Shown: positions 48,535 through 58,047, counted from the first letter of the stretch. The stretch is 64,000 nucleotides of DNA from AC-32 sp963704005 (GCA_963704005.1 CAVPGJ010000001.1:434001-498000), one strand, 5' to 3'. The notes: generated by a model not told the origin, from the letters alone. A program made the numbers and translations.

Positions 48535-49467
48535 ATGGACGAGCTTCCCGGAGGGATTCGCCGGCTGACGTTCCCGCTGCCGCTGGGGATCGACCACGTG
48601 CACTGCTACCTGCTGCCGGGCGAGGACGGCTGGACGCTCATCGACACCGGGCTCGGCCTGCCCGGCGCGGAGGAGCGCTGGGCGCCGCTGGCCGGGCTCG
48701 ACGCGCCCGTGACCAGGATCGTCGTGACTCACTTCCACCCGGACCACGTCGGCGGCGGCGAGGACGCGCAGGCGCTCACCGGCGCGCGCGTGCTCCAGGG
48801 CGCGAGCGACTACGAGCAGTGCGAGCGCGTCTGGGGCAGCCCGGACTGGTCAGAGCGTCTCGCCGACTACCTGCAGGCGAACGGCCTCCCCGGCGACACC
48901 GCAGAGGAGCTGCGCCACGAGTCGCGCACCTTCGGCCCGCTCGTCCGCTTCGCGCGCGATCCCGAGCCGCTCCGCGAGGACGACGAGGTCGCAGGCTGGC
49001 GCGTGCTCGAGCTGCCCGGCCACGCCGACGGGCAAATCTGCCTCGAGCGCGACGGCGTGCTCGTCGCCGGCGACCACCTGCTCGGCGCGATCACGCCGAC
49101 GGTCGGGCTCTACCCGGAGTCGCGCCCCGACCCGCTCGGCGACTACCTCGACTCGCTCGAGCGGACGATCGAGCTCGCTCCGAGCCTTGCGCTCCCCGGG
49201 CACGGCGAGCCGATCGCCGACCCGGCCGGGCGCGCGCGACAGATCGTCCTGCACCACCGCCGCCGGCTCGACGCGACGGCCGCGGCGCTCGCCGGCGGGC
49301 CCCGGACCGGCTTCGAGGTCTCGGTTGCCATCTTCGGCGGTGACCTCGACGCCGTCGGCCGGCGTTTCGCACTTGCCGAGGCGCTTGCGCACCTGGAGCG
49401 CCTCGTCCGCGAGGGGCGGGCCCGGCGCCACGATGACGGCGGCAACGTCTCCTATACTGCGGCGTAG
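48535..49467 (+). CDS. MBL-fold metallo-hydrolase
   Basis: A 310-residue metallo-beta-lactamase-fold hydrolase. TLIDTGLGLPG, the zinc motif VVTHFHPDHVGG (HxHxDH), ELPGHADGQICL, GVLVAGDHLLG and LPGHGEPI supply the ligands in order. The C-terminal 70 residues carry a winged-helix-like end (ALAHLERLVREGRARRHD) typical of the LACTB2/glyoxalase-II-like subgroup. Substrate unknown. ATG 48535 is chosen from the family start. Confidence 0.88.
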   Translation: MDELPGGIRRLTFPLPLGIDHVHCYLLPGEDGWTLIDTGLGLPGAEERWAPLAGLDAPVTRIVVTHFHPDHVGGGEDAQALTGARVLQGASDYEQCERVWGSPDWSERLADYLQANGLPGDTAEELRHESRTFGPLVRFARDPEPLREDDEVAGWRVLELPGHADGQICLERDGVLVAGDHLLGAITPTVGLYPESRPDPLGDYLDSLERTIELAPSLALPGHGEPIADPAGRARQIVLHHRRRLDATAAALAGGPRTGFEVSVAIFGGDLDAVGRRFALAEALAHLERLVREGRARRHDDGGNVSYTAA

Positions 49468-49511
49468 ATCCGGTTGGACGACGAAGTCATTCCTAGACGT
49501 TCGCCCGACCT

Positions 49512-49566
49512 CGTCAGCGCTTGCGCTGACGACAGTAGAGGCCGTGCGGGCTTTGCGCGTGCGGCC
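49512..49566 (+). repeat. Double-hairpin element, copy D
   Basis: Hairpin CGTCAGCGC/GCGCTGACG (49512-49520/49523-49531), linker ACAGTAGA, and a 12-position stem 49540-49551/49555-49566 with TTT loop and one mismatch. It ends one base before the -10 of the CorC-like gene. Confidence 0.75.
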
Positions 49567-49567
49567 G

Positions 49568-49573
49568 TATAAG
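49568..49573 (+). promoter_or_regulatory. -10 element of the CorC-like gene
   Basis: TATAAG ends 8 nt before GTG 49582. The -35 region would fall inside the hairpin of repeat copy D. Confidence 0.5.
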
Positions 49574-49581
49574 GCCCAGAC

Positions 49582-50877
49582 GTGATCCTCTCCCTCGAAC
49601 TCCTTGCCGTCGCGGCGCTGATCCTGCTGAACGCCTTCTTCGTTGCGGGCGAGTACGGCCTGATCACCGCGCGCCGCACTCGCCTCCGCGAGCTCGAGGA
49701 CCAGGGCAACCGCCGCGCGCGAGCGGTGCTGACGATCGTCTCCGACCCGCCGCGCTTCATCGCCGCGATGCAGCTCGGCGTGACGGGCACGAGCCTGGCC
49801 ATCGGTGCTCTCGGCGAGCAGGCGCTGGCGAAGGTCTTCGACCCGATCATGGCCTCGGTGCTCGCCTTCGTGTTCGCGTTCCTGATCATCACCTTCCTGC
49901 ACGTGGTGATCGGCGAGCTGGTGCCGAAGGGTTTCGCGCTGCAGCACTCCGACCGGGTCGCGCTCGCCGTCTCCGCGCCGGTGCGCGGCTTCTTCATCGC
50001 GTTCAAGCCGCTGATCTGGGTGCTCCAGCGGTCGTCGGAGCTGATCCTGCGAGCGCTGGGCACCGAGCCGCCGGGCGGGGAGGACGCGGCGCATTCGGAG
50101 GCGGAGCTGAAGATGCTCGTCTCCAGCTCGACCGAGATCGAGGGACAGGAGCAGGAGATGCTCTACCGGGTCTTCGACTTCGCCGAGAAGGAGGTCTCGA
50201 CGGTGATGGTGCCGCGGCCCGAGGTGGTCGCGCTCTCGATCGAGATGCCGCCCGAAGAGGCGCTGGCGGCGGTGATCGACTCGCCGTACACGCGCTACCC
50301 GGTCTACCGCGAGTCGCTCGACGAGATCGTCGGCATCCTGCACGTGCGCGACCTGTTCTCGGCGCTCGTCGACCGCGGCATCGCAGGCGTTCAGCTCGAG
50401 CAGCTTCTGCGCCCGGCCCACATCGTCCCCGAGACCAAGGACCTCGCTGCGCTCCTGACCGACTTCCGGCGCACGAACCAGCACATGGCGATCGTGGTCG
50501 ACGAGTACGGCGAGCTCGAGGGCATCGCCACGCTGGAGGACCTGCTCGAGGAGATCGTCGGCGAGATCGAGGACGAGTTCGACCTCCCGGACGAGTCGGT
50601 CGAGAAGCTTCCGGACGGCCGGTTGCGGATCGGCGGCACCTTCCCGATCGACGACTTCAACGAGCAGTTCGGCCGCGCGCTGCCGATCGAGGACTACCAC
50701 ACGATCGGCGGCTTCGTCTTCGGCCTGCTCGGCCGCGCGCCCGAGCCGGGCGACGAGGTCGCCGCGGACGGCTGCCGCTTCAAGGTGCTCGACGTCGAGG
50801 GCTCGCGGATCGAGCGGCTCGAGGTCGAGCTGGTCCCAGAGGAACCGGGGGAGGGCCGGCTCGAAGAGGTATCGTGA
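49582..50877 (+). CDS. CNNM/CorC-family transporter or hemolysin-like protein (DUF21-CBS-CorC)
   Basis: A 431-residue membrane protein: DUF21/CNNM transmembrane domain (about 1-190) with FFVAGEYGLITARRTRLREL, a pair of CBS domains (about 205-330; VSTVMVPRPEVVALS, HVRDLFSALV) and a C-terminal CorC_HlyC domain (GGTFPIDDFNEQFGRAL). Members are implicated in Mg and other cation efflux. The start GTG follows TATAAG by 8 nt. The end overlaps the upstream region of the cupredoxin gene. Confidence 0.92.
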   Translation: MILSLELLAVAALILLNAFFVAGEYGLITARRTRLRELEDQGNRRARAVLTIVSDPPRFIAAMQLGVTGTSLAIGALGEQALAKVFDPIMASVLAFVFAFLIITFLHVVIGELVPKGFALQHSDRVALAVSAPVRGFFIAFKPLIWVLQRSSELILRALGTEPPGGEDAAHSEAELKMLVSSSTEIEGQEQEMLYRVFDFAEKEVSTVMVPRPEVVALSIEMPPEEALAAVIDSPYTRYPVYRESLDEIVGILHVRDLFSALVDRGIAGVQLEQLLRPAHIVPETKDLAALLTDFRRTNQHMAIVVDEYGELEGIATLEDLLEEIVGEIEDEFDLPDESVEKLPDGRLRIGGTFPIDDFNEQFGRALPIEDYHTIGGFVFGLLGRAPEPGDEVAADGCRFKVLDVEGSRIERLEVELVPEEPGEGRLEEVS

Positions 50878-50909
50878 CCGGCGTTCGGGGTCAGCTACAG
50901 AGGAGAGTC

Positions 50910-51272
50910 ATGAAGCGCATCCTTGTCCTCGCCGGCGTCTGCGCCGCGGCGGCCGTTCCCTTCTTCGCCCTCTCGCCGTTCGCGGGTGCGCACCCCGCGG
51001 CTCAGGCCAAGACGTCGGTCACGGTGACGGCCACCGAGTACAAGTTCAAGCTGTCGCGCAAGAGCGCGCCGCACGGCGTGGTCGTCTTCAAGCTCGTCAA
51101 CAAGGGCGTGCTCAAGCACGACTTCGCGATTGCGGGCAAGAAGACGAAGATCATCAAGCACGGCAAGTCGACGACATTGACCGTCACCCTCAAGAAGGGG
51201 AAGCACCCCTTCAAGTGCACGGTCGACAGTCACGCCAAGTTCGGCATGAAGGGCGTCTTCACGTCTACGTGA
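50910..51272 (+). CDS. Exported cupredoxin (blue copper protein)
   Basis: A 120-residue secreted protein: signal peptide (about 1-33), then a plastocyanin-like domain. Copper ligands are visible as LKHDF (His) and FKCTVDSHAKFGMKG (Cys, His, Met in C-x4-H-x4-M spacing). It probably carries electrons or handles copper outside the membrane. ATG 50910 has the RBS AGAGGAGAG (50898-50906). An in-frame GTG at 50874 would break the signal peptide. Confidence 0.88.
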   Translation: MKRILVLAGVCAAAAVPFFALSPFAGAHPAAQAKTSVTVTATEYKFKLSRKSAPHGVVVFKLVNKGVLKHDFAIAGKKTKIIKHGKSTTLTVTLKKGKHPFKCTVDSHAKFGMKGVFTST

Positions 51273-51636
51273 GCTCGAGCGGAGCGACCTTGCCGTCTGT
51301 GATCTGCCAGGCGGCGAGGTCGCCGGTGCCGAGCGAGATGATCAGGTAGGGCCGGCCTTCCCAGAGGCCGATGTTCTCGACGTCCGTGCGCGAGGGGCGC
51401 GGCGGCGACGAGAGGTGCGAGTGGAAGACGGCGAGCTCATAGCCCTCGTCCTCGAGGAACCAGTTCTGCGGGTCGGTCTCGAGCTCGAAGCGGTACGGGC
51501 TCGCCGCGGCGTTGCGCGCCGGGAGGTAGCGCTCGGCCGTGCCGTCGCGGAAGACGACCAGGCCGCAGGCCTCGTTCGGCGCCTCGGCGCGCGCGTGCTC
51601 CTCGAGCTCGGCGCGGATCCCGGGCGGGATCACCAC
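51265..51636 (-). CDS. JAMM metalloprotease (Mec+ type)
   Basis: A 123-residue zinc peptidase with the JAMM motif: NEACG (Glu), FHSHLSSPPRPSRTD (H-x-H-x7-S-x2-D). In mycobacteria the Mec+ protein cleaves cysteine from CysO-Cys to release free cysteine. The gene follows cysM and cysO and its GTG overlaps the cysM stop by 7 nt, matching that pathway. The 3' end overlaps the convergent cupredoxin gene by 8 bp. Confidence 0.9.
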   Translation of the reverse strand: MVIPPGIRAELEEHARAEAPNEACGLVVFRDGTAERYLPARNAAASPYRFELETDPQNWFLEDEGYELAVFHSHLSSPPRPSRTDVENIGLWEGRPYLIISLGTGDLAAWQITDGKVAPLELT

Positions 51637-52556
51637 CAGACGGCCTCTTCCATCTCGAGCGCCGGGTCGGCCGTCTCCCAGAACGGCGCCGAGAGGTACT
51701 TCCAGCCGGCGTCGGCGAGGACCGCTACCACCACGCCGTCGTCCAGCTCGGCGGCGAGCTTGCGCGCGACGTGCACCACCGCGCCGGAGGAGACGCCGGC
51801 GAAGACGCCTTCGCGTTCGAGCAGCGCGCGCAGGCCGGCGACCGCCTCGGCGTTGGAGACGAGCAGCTTCCGGTCGAGCTTCGAGACGTCGAGGATCGGC
51901 GGCACGTAGCCGTCGTCGAGCGAGCGGAGACCCATCACCGGGTCGCCGGGGAGCGGCTCGGCGGCCGCGACGGTGATCTCGGGAAAGGCCTCGCGGAGAC
52001 GCGCGCCGGCGCCCATCAGCGTGCCGCCGGTGCCGAGGCCGGCGACGAGAACGTCGACCCGGTCGAGCGCCTCGGCGATCTCGGCCCCGGTGCCCTCGTA
52101 GTGGGCGCGCGGGTTCGCCTCGTTCCCGTACTGGAAGAGCATCCGGTACCGCGGCTCGCGCTCGGCCAGCTCGAGCGCGAGGCGGACTGCGCCGTTCGAG
52201 CCCTCGGCGCCGGGGCTCTCGACGATCTCGGCGCCGTAGAGCCGCAGCAGGCGGCGGCGTTCCTCGGTGACGTTCTCGGGCATCACGCAGGTCAGGCGGT
52301 AGCCCTTGAGCCGCGCGACGAGCGCGAGCGAGATGCCGGTGTTGCCGCTCGTCGGCTCGAGCAGCTCCTGGCCCGGATCGAGGTCAGCGGCCTCGACCAT
52401 CTTCAGCGCGATCCGATCCTTGATCGAGCCGGTCGGGTTCTGGCCTTCGAGCTTGGCGTAGAGCCTGACCTCCGGCTTCGGCGAGAGGCGAGAGAGCTCG
52501 ACGAGAGGGGTGTTGCCGACGAGATCGAGGAGCGAGCCTGCGACCCTGCTATCCAC
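51630..52556 (-). CDS. cysM: Cysteine synthase CysM (CysO-dependent type)
   Basis: A 308-residue PLP enzyme. LVGNTPLVEL, the PLP lysine in NPTGSIKDRIAL, PTSGNTGISLALV, GTGGTLMGAGARL and the C-terminal Ser loop (GVFAGVSSGAVV) are intact. Neighbouring CysO and Mec genes suggest the M. tuberculosis-type route, in which CysM uses O-phosphoserine and thiocarboxylated CysO rather than sulfide. GTG 52556 overlaps the cysO stop by 8 nt. Confidence 0.93.
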   Translation of the reverse strand: MDSRVAGSLLDLVGNTPLVELSRLSPKPEVRLYAKLEGQNPTGSIKDRIALKMVEAADLDPGQELLEPTSGNTGISLALVARLKGYRLTCVMPENVTEERRRLLRLYGAEIVESPGAEGSNGAVRLALELAEREPRYRMLFQYGNEANPRAHYEGTGAEIAEALDRVDVLVAGLGTGGTLMGAGARLREAFPEITVAAAEPLPGDPVMGLRSLDDGYVPPILDVSKLDRKLLVSNAEAVAGLRALLEREGVFAGVSSGAVVHVARKLAAELDDGVVVAVLADAGWKYLSAPFWETADPALEMEEAVWW

Positions 52557-52818
52557 CGGCCATGGCCGGCAGCAGGATGATCTGCGAGCCGTCGTCGACA
52601 GGCGTGTCCAGGCCGTCCCTGGTGCGGACGTCCTCGCCCTCGACGTAGACGTTCACGAACGGCGCCAGCTCCTCGTCCTCGAACAGCTGTCCGCGGAGCG
52701 CCGGAAAGCGGCTCGTCAGGTCGTCGAGCAGCTCGCGCACGGTGCGGCCGCCGGCCTCGACCTCGCGCTCGCCGGCGGTCTCGGCGCGCAGCGTCGGCGG
52801 GATGCGCACGCGGCTCAA
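52549..52818 (-). CDS. cysO: Sulfur-carrier protein CysO (ThiS/MoaD family)
   Basis: An 89-residue ubiquitin-like protein ending in Gly-Gly (ILLPAMAGG), the site of adenylation and thiocarboxylation. RIPPTLRAETAGEREVEAGG and VNVYVEGEDVR fit the family. It would be activated by the adjacent MoeZ-like protein and deliver sulfur to CysM. The start is TTG 52818 overlapping the upstream stop, or GTG 52809 (VRIPPTLRAE), which resembles mycobacterial CysO (MNVTVSIPT type) better in length. Confidence 0.9.
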   Translation of the reverse strand: MSRVRIPPTLRAETAGEREVEAGGRTVRELLDDLTSRFPALRGQLFEDEELAPFVNVYVEGEDVRTRDGLDTPVDDGSQIILLPAMAGG

Positions 52819-54131
52819 TGCCCCACCGTCCCGGTTTCCTCGGCCGCCGCTGGCGGTGCGGAGCCGGAAGGCACAGTGCTGCGAGGCACGGGCCTGGAGA
52901 GCTCCGTGCCGTCAGCGGCGGCAGGCGTCGGCGGAGCCGGGCTCCGCCCGGCGTGAGCCGCCGCCGACGAGGAAAGCGGGCCGGAGCAGAACTCGACGTA
53001 GTCGATGTAGTCCGTGATCGTCGGCGACTCCCCGCAGACCGGGCAGGCCGGGTCGCGCCGTAGCTTCATCTCGTCGAACTCGCCCGAGAGCGCGTCGTAG
53101 AGCAGCAGCCGCCCGACGAGCGGCTCGCCGATGCCGAGCGCGAGCTTCAGCGCCTCGGCCGCCTGGATCGAGCCGATCACGCCGGGCAAAACGCCGAGCA
53201 CGCCGCCCTCCGCGCAGCTGGGCGCCATGTCGGGAGGCGGCGGTTGCGGGAACAGGCACCGGTAGCAGGGCCCTGAGCTCGGCTTGAAGACGGTCACCTG
53301 GCCCTCGAAGCGGAAGATCGAGCCGTGGACGACGGGGATGTCGTGCCACACCGATGCGTCGTTGACGAGGTAGCGCGTCGGGAAGTTGTCGGCGCCGTCG
53401 ACGATCACGTCCCAGCCCGGCTCGAGGATCCGCTCGACGTTCTCGGAGGTCAGCCGCTCGCGGAAGGGCACGACCTCGACGTCGGGGTTCAGGCTCTCGA
53501 TCCGCCGGCGCGCCGAGTCGGTCTTCGGCTCGCCGAGCGAGTCGGTCGAGTGCGCGATCTGACGCTGGAGGTTCGTCTCGTCGACGACGTCGGCGTCGAC
53601 GATTCCGAGCTTGCCGACGCCGGCCGCCGCGAGGTAGAGCGACGCCGGCGAGCCGAGCCCGCCTGCGCCGACGAGCAGGATCCGCGAGTCGAGCAGCCGC
53701 AGCTGCCCTTCCTCGCCGACCTCCGGGATCAGCAGGTGGCGGCTGTAGCGCGTCTGGCGCGTGGGGCCGAGCGTGCGCGGGAGCTCGGTCGGCAGGCCGT
53801 TGCGCTGCCAGTCGGTGTAGCCGCCCGCGAGCGAGACCGGCCGCTCGTAGCCGAGCTCGGCGAGCGTCTTCGCGGCGAAGACGGAACGATTGCCCGCCGC
53901 GCAGTAGAGGACGACAGGGACGGAGCGGTCCGGCGCAGCCTGCTCGATCCGCGACTCGAGGTTGCCGCGCGAAACGTGCGTGGCGCCGGGGATCCGGCCC
54001 TGCTCCCACTCGTCGCGCTCGCGCACGTCGACGAGCACGGCGCCCTCGTCCAGGAGGCGCTGGGCCCCCGCTGAGTCGGCCTCCTCGATCTCGGCGCGCA
54101 CGGCCTGGAGCAGCTCGCGGTAGGAAGACAT
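52815..54131 (-). CDS. MoeZ-like sulfur-carrier activating enzyme, rhodanese-ThiF order
   Basis: A 438-residue fusion. A rhodanese domain is N-terminal (about 18-115) with catalytic Cys in VLYCAAGNRS; the ThiF/E1 adenylation domain follows (about 130-360) with RYSRHLLIPEVGEEGQ, GAGGLGSPAS and DGADNFPTRYL, zinc cysteines in CYRCLF and CPVCGE. Canonical MoeZ has ThiF first, so the order is swapped. It should adenylate CysO and transfer sulfur to it. The last 50 residues are low-complexity Ala/Pro/Ser. ATG 54131 lies 8 nt after TACAAT (54145-54140). Confidence 0.92.
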   Translation of the reverse strand: MSSYRELLQAVRAEIEEADSAGAQRLLDEGAVLVDVRERDEWEQGRIPGATHVSRGNLESRIEQAAPDRSVPVVLYCAAGNRSVFAAKTLAELGYERPVSLAGGYTDWQRNGLPTELPRTLGPTRQTRYSRHLLIPEVGEEGQLRLLDSRILLVGAGGLGSPASLYLAAAGVGKLGIVDADVVDETNLQRQIAHSTDSLGEPKTDSARRRIESLNPDVEVVPFRERLTSENVERILEPGWDVIVDGADNFPTRYLVNDASVWHDIPVVHGSIFRFEGQVTVFKPSSGPCYRCLFPQPPPPDMAPSCAEGGVLGVLPGVIGSIQAAEALKLALGIGEPLVGRLLLYDALSGEFDEMKLRRDPACPVCGESPTITDYIDYVEFCSGPLSSSAAAHAGRSPAPPTPAAADGTELSRPVPRSTVPSGSAPPAAAEETGTVGH

Positions 54132-54187
54132 CGCTTTCGATTGTATAGCGACGGAGCCACCCCGGAGAGCCGCGCTAAGGTCGGCGC

Positions 54188-55156
54188 ATGAGCCCGCGTG
54201 GACGCGTGTTCCTGATCGTCGCGCTGGCAGCAGTGCTCGTCTCGGGCGTGGTCGTGGCCGGCGTGCTCGCGACCCGCAGCAGCGTCCCGTCGGTCAAGCC
54301 GCGGAAGGGCCTGCCACCGCTCGCGCTCGACCTCGGCGTGCGCACCGATCCCGAGGCGCGCGCCCTCCGCCAGGCGCTCCGGCTCTACGATGCGCGCCGA
54401 CCCCAGACCAAGCGGTCCGCCGAGATCTTCGGGCGCTACGGCTCGCTGGAGGCGGAGATCGGCGCCGCCTTCGCCGACTGGCCGGCCGGGACGCTGGAGC
54501 GCCTGCGGACTCTGGCCGCGACGCACCCGCACAGCTCGCTCGCGGCGCTGAACCTCGGCAACGCCCTCTACTGGTCCCGCCAGGACGCCGATGCGCTGAC
54601 GGCCTGGCGCGCCGCGGCCCGTCTCCAGCCCGACACGTACTACGCCGTCCACGCCGACGACCTCCTCCACCCGCGCACCATCCCCGGGCTGCCCGCCTTC
54701 GTGCCCTCCTTCGCGCAGCCGCGGAAGCTGAACGGTCTCTCTCCGCCCCAGCAGCTCGCGCTCCTCCGGCACGAGGCCGCCCGCGGAGGCGCCCACGCGA
54801 AGATCCTCTACGGCGTCGCCCTGCAGCGCCTCTACCACCCGCGCTCCGCCGAGCGGCAGTTCGCCGCAGCCGCCCGAGACGCGCCGAACGATCCCGACGC
54901 ACGCGTCGCGGCGGCCGTCGGGCTGTTCGACAAGGCGAGGCCGACGCCGGCGTTCAGCCGCCTCGGCCCGCTCGTCCGCGTCTTCCCGCACACGCAGACG
55001 GTGCGGTTCCACCTCGGCGTGATGCTGCTCTGGATCGACCAGCTCGACCGGGCCCGCAAGGAGCTTCAGCAGGCACACGACGAGGATCCGGGCTCAGCGC
55101 TCGGCAGGCTTGCATCTGGCTACCTGAGCGCCATCCGGATGGCTGGGACCGGCTGA
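54188..55156 (+). CDS. Membrane-anchored TPR-like protein
   Basis: A 322-residue protein with an N-terminal membrane span (about 9-27) and an extracytoplasmic helical-repeat region with TPR-like text (HSSLAALNLGNALYWSRQDA, DALTAWRAAARLQPDTYYA, LDRARKELQQAHDEDPGSAL). Binding partners are unknown. ATG 54188 is 6 nt after TAAGGT (54176-54181), so it is likely leaderless and divergent from moeZ. Confidence 0.75.
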   Translation: MSPRGRVFLIVALAAVLVSGVVVAGVLATRSSVPSVKPRKGLPPLALDLGVRTDPEARALRQALRLYDARRPQTKRSAEIFGRYGSLEAEIGAAFADWPAGTLERLRTLAATHPHSSLAALNLGNALYWSRQDADALTAWRAAARLQPDTYYAVHADDLLHPRTIPGLPAFVPSFAQPRKLNGLSPPQQLALLRHEAARGGAHAKILYGVALQRLYHPRSAERQFAAAARDAPNDPDARVAAAVGLFDKARPTPAFSRLGPLVRVFPHTQTVRFHLGVMLLWIDQLDRARKELQQAHDEDPGSALGRLASGYLSAIRMAGTG

Positions 55157-55263
55157 CCGAAAAATGAGCCGTTCGGCCTATGGCGTCCGTCCGGTACCCG
55201 TGCGAGAGTGCCGCATCCGCAACGGGGTGTGCGGACCGTCACGAGCCCAGGGAGGAGCTGCAA

Positions 55264-56343
<1,080 letters not shown>

Positions 56344-56364
56344 CGGCGCATAGACTCGCGGACC

Positions 56365-57699
56365 GTGGCCGAGGCCTGGTTCGACGAGCTTGCCGAGCTG
56401 ATCGCGATTCCGAGCGTCAGCGCCGACCCGGCGCGGGCGGCGGACGTCGGGCGCGCGGCCGAGTGGTTGGCGGGGTTCGTCCGCGCCGCGGGCGGATCTG
56501 CCGAAGTCGTCCCGACCGATACGCAGCCGCTGATCCTCGGCGAGCTGCCCGCTTCCAGCGGTCAAAACCGGGGTCAGACCCCGGTGACAACCGTCTTGGT
56601 CTACGGGCACGTCGACGTCCAGCCGCCGGATCCGCTCGAGCTCTGGGAGTCCGATCCGTTCACGCTCGACGAGCGCGACGGCTGGCTCTACGGGCGTGGC
56701 GTCGCCGACGACAAGGGCCAGCTCTACATGCTCGCCAAGGCCGCGGCCGAGCTCCATGCGGCCGGCGAGCTGCCGGTGACGGTCCGCTTCGCCTGCGACA
56801 GCGAGGAGGAGACCGGCGGCCACCAGATCGTCGACTTCCTCGCCGCGGACGAGCGGGGCGCCGACGCGGCGGTGATCTTCGACAGCGGCATGACCAGGCG
56901 CGGCGTGCCCGAGTTCGCCGTCGCCACGCGCGGGCTCGTCTACTTCCACCTGACCGTCCGCACCGGTGGGCGCGACCTCCACTCGGGGCTCTTCGGCGGC
57001 GCCGCGCTCAACGCGCTCCACGTCCTGAACCAGACCCTCGCCGCGGTCCGCGCCGAGAACGGCCGCCTGCCCGAGCCGCTCCGCCAGGGGATCGCCGAGC
57101 CGAGTGACGAGGAGCGCGCCGCCTGGTCCGAGCTCGTCCCGGGCGAGGAGATGCTGACCGAGGCGAGCGCCCGCCCGGTCGATCCGAAGGCCGCCGAGGA
57201 GTTCTACCTGCGCACGACCGCCGAGCCCGCGCTCGACGTGAACGGCATCGCCGGCGGCTCGCCCGTCCTGCAGAAGACGGTGCTCCCGGTCGAGGCGGAG
57301 GCGAACCTGTCGATCCGGCTCGCGCCCGGCCAGGACGTCGAGACGATCGCTGCCGCGGTCGAGCAGCTCCTGCGCGAGGCGGCTCCCGCCGGCGCCGAGC
57401 TGGAGCTGACGCGCCTTTCGTCGGCCGCCGCCGGTCTCGTCCCGCCCGATGCACCCGCAGTGCAACGCGCCCAGGACGCCTTCGAGCGAGTGATGGGCCG
57501 CCGGCCACTGCTCGTCCGCTCCGGCGGCACGCTGCCGATCGTCCCGGCGCTCGTCGACAAGGGCATCCCGACGATCGTCACCGGCTTCGCGACGCCGGAG
57601 AGCAACATCCACTCGCCGAACGAGCGCCTGCTCGCCGAGTACCTGCCGCTCGGGATCGAAGCTGCGAAAGAGCTCTACAAGAGCCTGGCGAACCGCTAG
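56365..57699 (+). CDS. M20-family dipeptidase/peptidase
   Basis: A 444-residue metallopeptidase. VYGHVDVQPPDPLELW has the first His/Asp ligands, GRGVADDKGQ the bridging Asp, DSEEETGG the Glu pair, and the dimerisation domain and C-terminal SGGTLPIV follow. It fits the ArgE/DapE/dipeptidase subgroup. Between GELPA and TTVLVYGHV the residues SSGQNRGQTPV are encoded by a palindromic element (56559-56592) that looks inserted in frame. GTG 56365 lies 8 nt after TAGACT (56351-56356). Confidence 0.9.
   Translation: MAEAWFDELAELIAIPSVSADPARAADVGRAAEWLAGFVRAAGGSAEVVPTDTQPLILGELPASSGQNRGQTPVTTVLVYGHVDVQPPDPLELWESDPFTLDERDGWLYGRGVADDKGQLYMLAKAAAELHAAGELPVTVRFACDSEEETGGHQIVDFLAADERGADAAVIFDSGMTRRGVPEFAVATRGLVYFHLTVRTGGRDLHSGLFGGAALNALHVLNQTLAAVRAENGRLPEPLRQGIAEPSDEERAAWSELVPGEEMLTEASARPVDPKAAEEFYLRTTAEPALDVNGIAGGSPVLQKTVLPVEAEANLSIRLAPGQDVETIAAAVEQLLREAAPAGAELELTRLSSAAAGLVPPDAPAVQRAQDAFERVMGRRPLLVRSGGTLPIVPALVDKGIPTIVTGFATPESNIHSPNERLLAEYLPLGIEAAKELYKSLANR
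56559..56592. repeat. Palindromic element inside the M20 peptidase gene
   Basis: Core CCGGGGT-CAG-ACCCCGG (56568-56584) with outer GGT...ACC pairs on both sides. The core resembles the terminator-like palindrome GGTGTCCGACACC at 39564 (10 of 13 positions). It is translated as a short loop in the peptidase. Confidence 0.6.
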
Positions 57700-58047
57700 C
57701 TAAACGGCCAGCGGCTCGCCGACCTCGAGCCAGACGTGCCCGAAACGGCGCATCTCCTCGATGATCGGCAGCAGCGCCGCGCCCTTGTCCGTCAGCTCGT
57801 ATTCGACGCGAGGCGGCGACTCCGGGTAGCTGCGGCGCTCGACGATCTCCTCGTGCTCGAGCGCGCGCAGCCGCTCCGAGAGTGTCCGCGGGCTGATCCC
57901 GGAGCACGAGTGCTCGAGCTCGGTGAAGCGGCGCGGGCCCTCCGAGAGGTCGTGCACGAGCACGGCCGTCCACTTGGCGCCGAGGATCTCGGCGCAGGCC
58001 GCGACCGAGCAGCAGCTGGAGTTGTGGATCTGGCCCATCGTGCGCAT
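57700..58047 (-). CDS. HxlR-family transcriptional regulator
   Basis: A 115-residue winged-helix regulator. SVAACAEILGAKWTAVLVHD, PRRFTELEHSCSGISPRTLS and YPESPPRVEYELTDKGAAL are the family core, with a CC pair near the N-terminus that might sense redox or electrophiles. ATG 58047 is 7 nt after TACGAT (58060-58055) on the minus strand. It diverges from the HD-domain gene and probably regulates the shared promoter region. Confidence 0.88.
   Translation of the reverse strand: MRTMGQIHNSSCCSVAACAEILGAKWTAVLVHDLSEGPRRFTELEHSCSGISPRTLSERLRALEHEEIVERRSYPESPPRVEYELTDKGAALLPIIEEMRRFGHVWLEVGEPLAV

Noticed and set aside
45114..49343. A 1409-residue plus-strand open frame
   Set aside because: It crosses the two-component genes, radical SAM gene and MBL gene, which have strong motifs on their own frames; its translation is compositionally biased.
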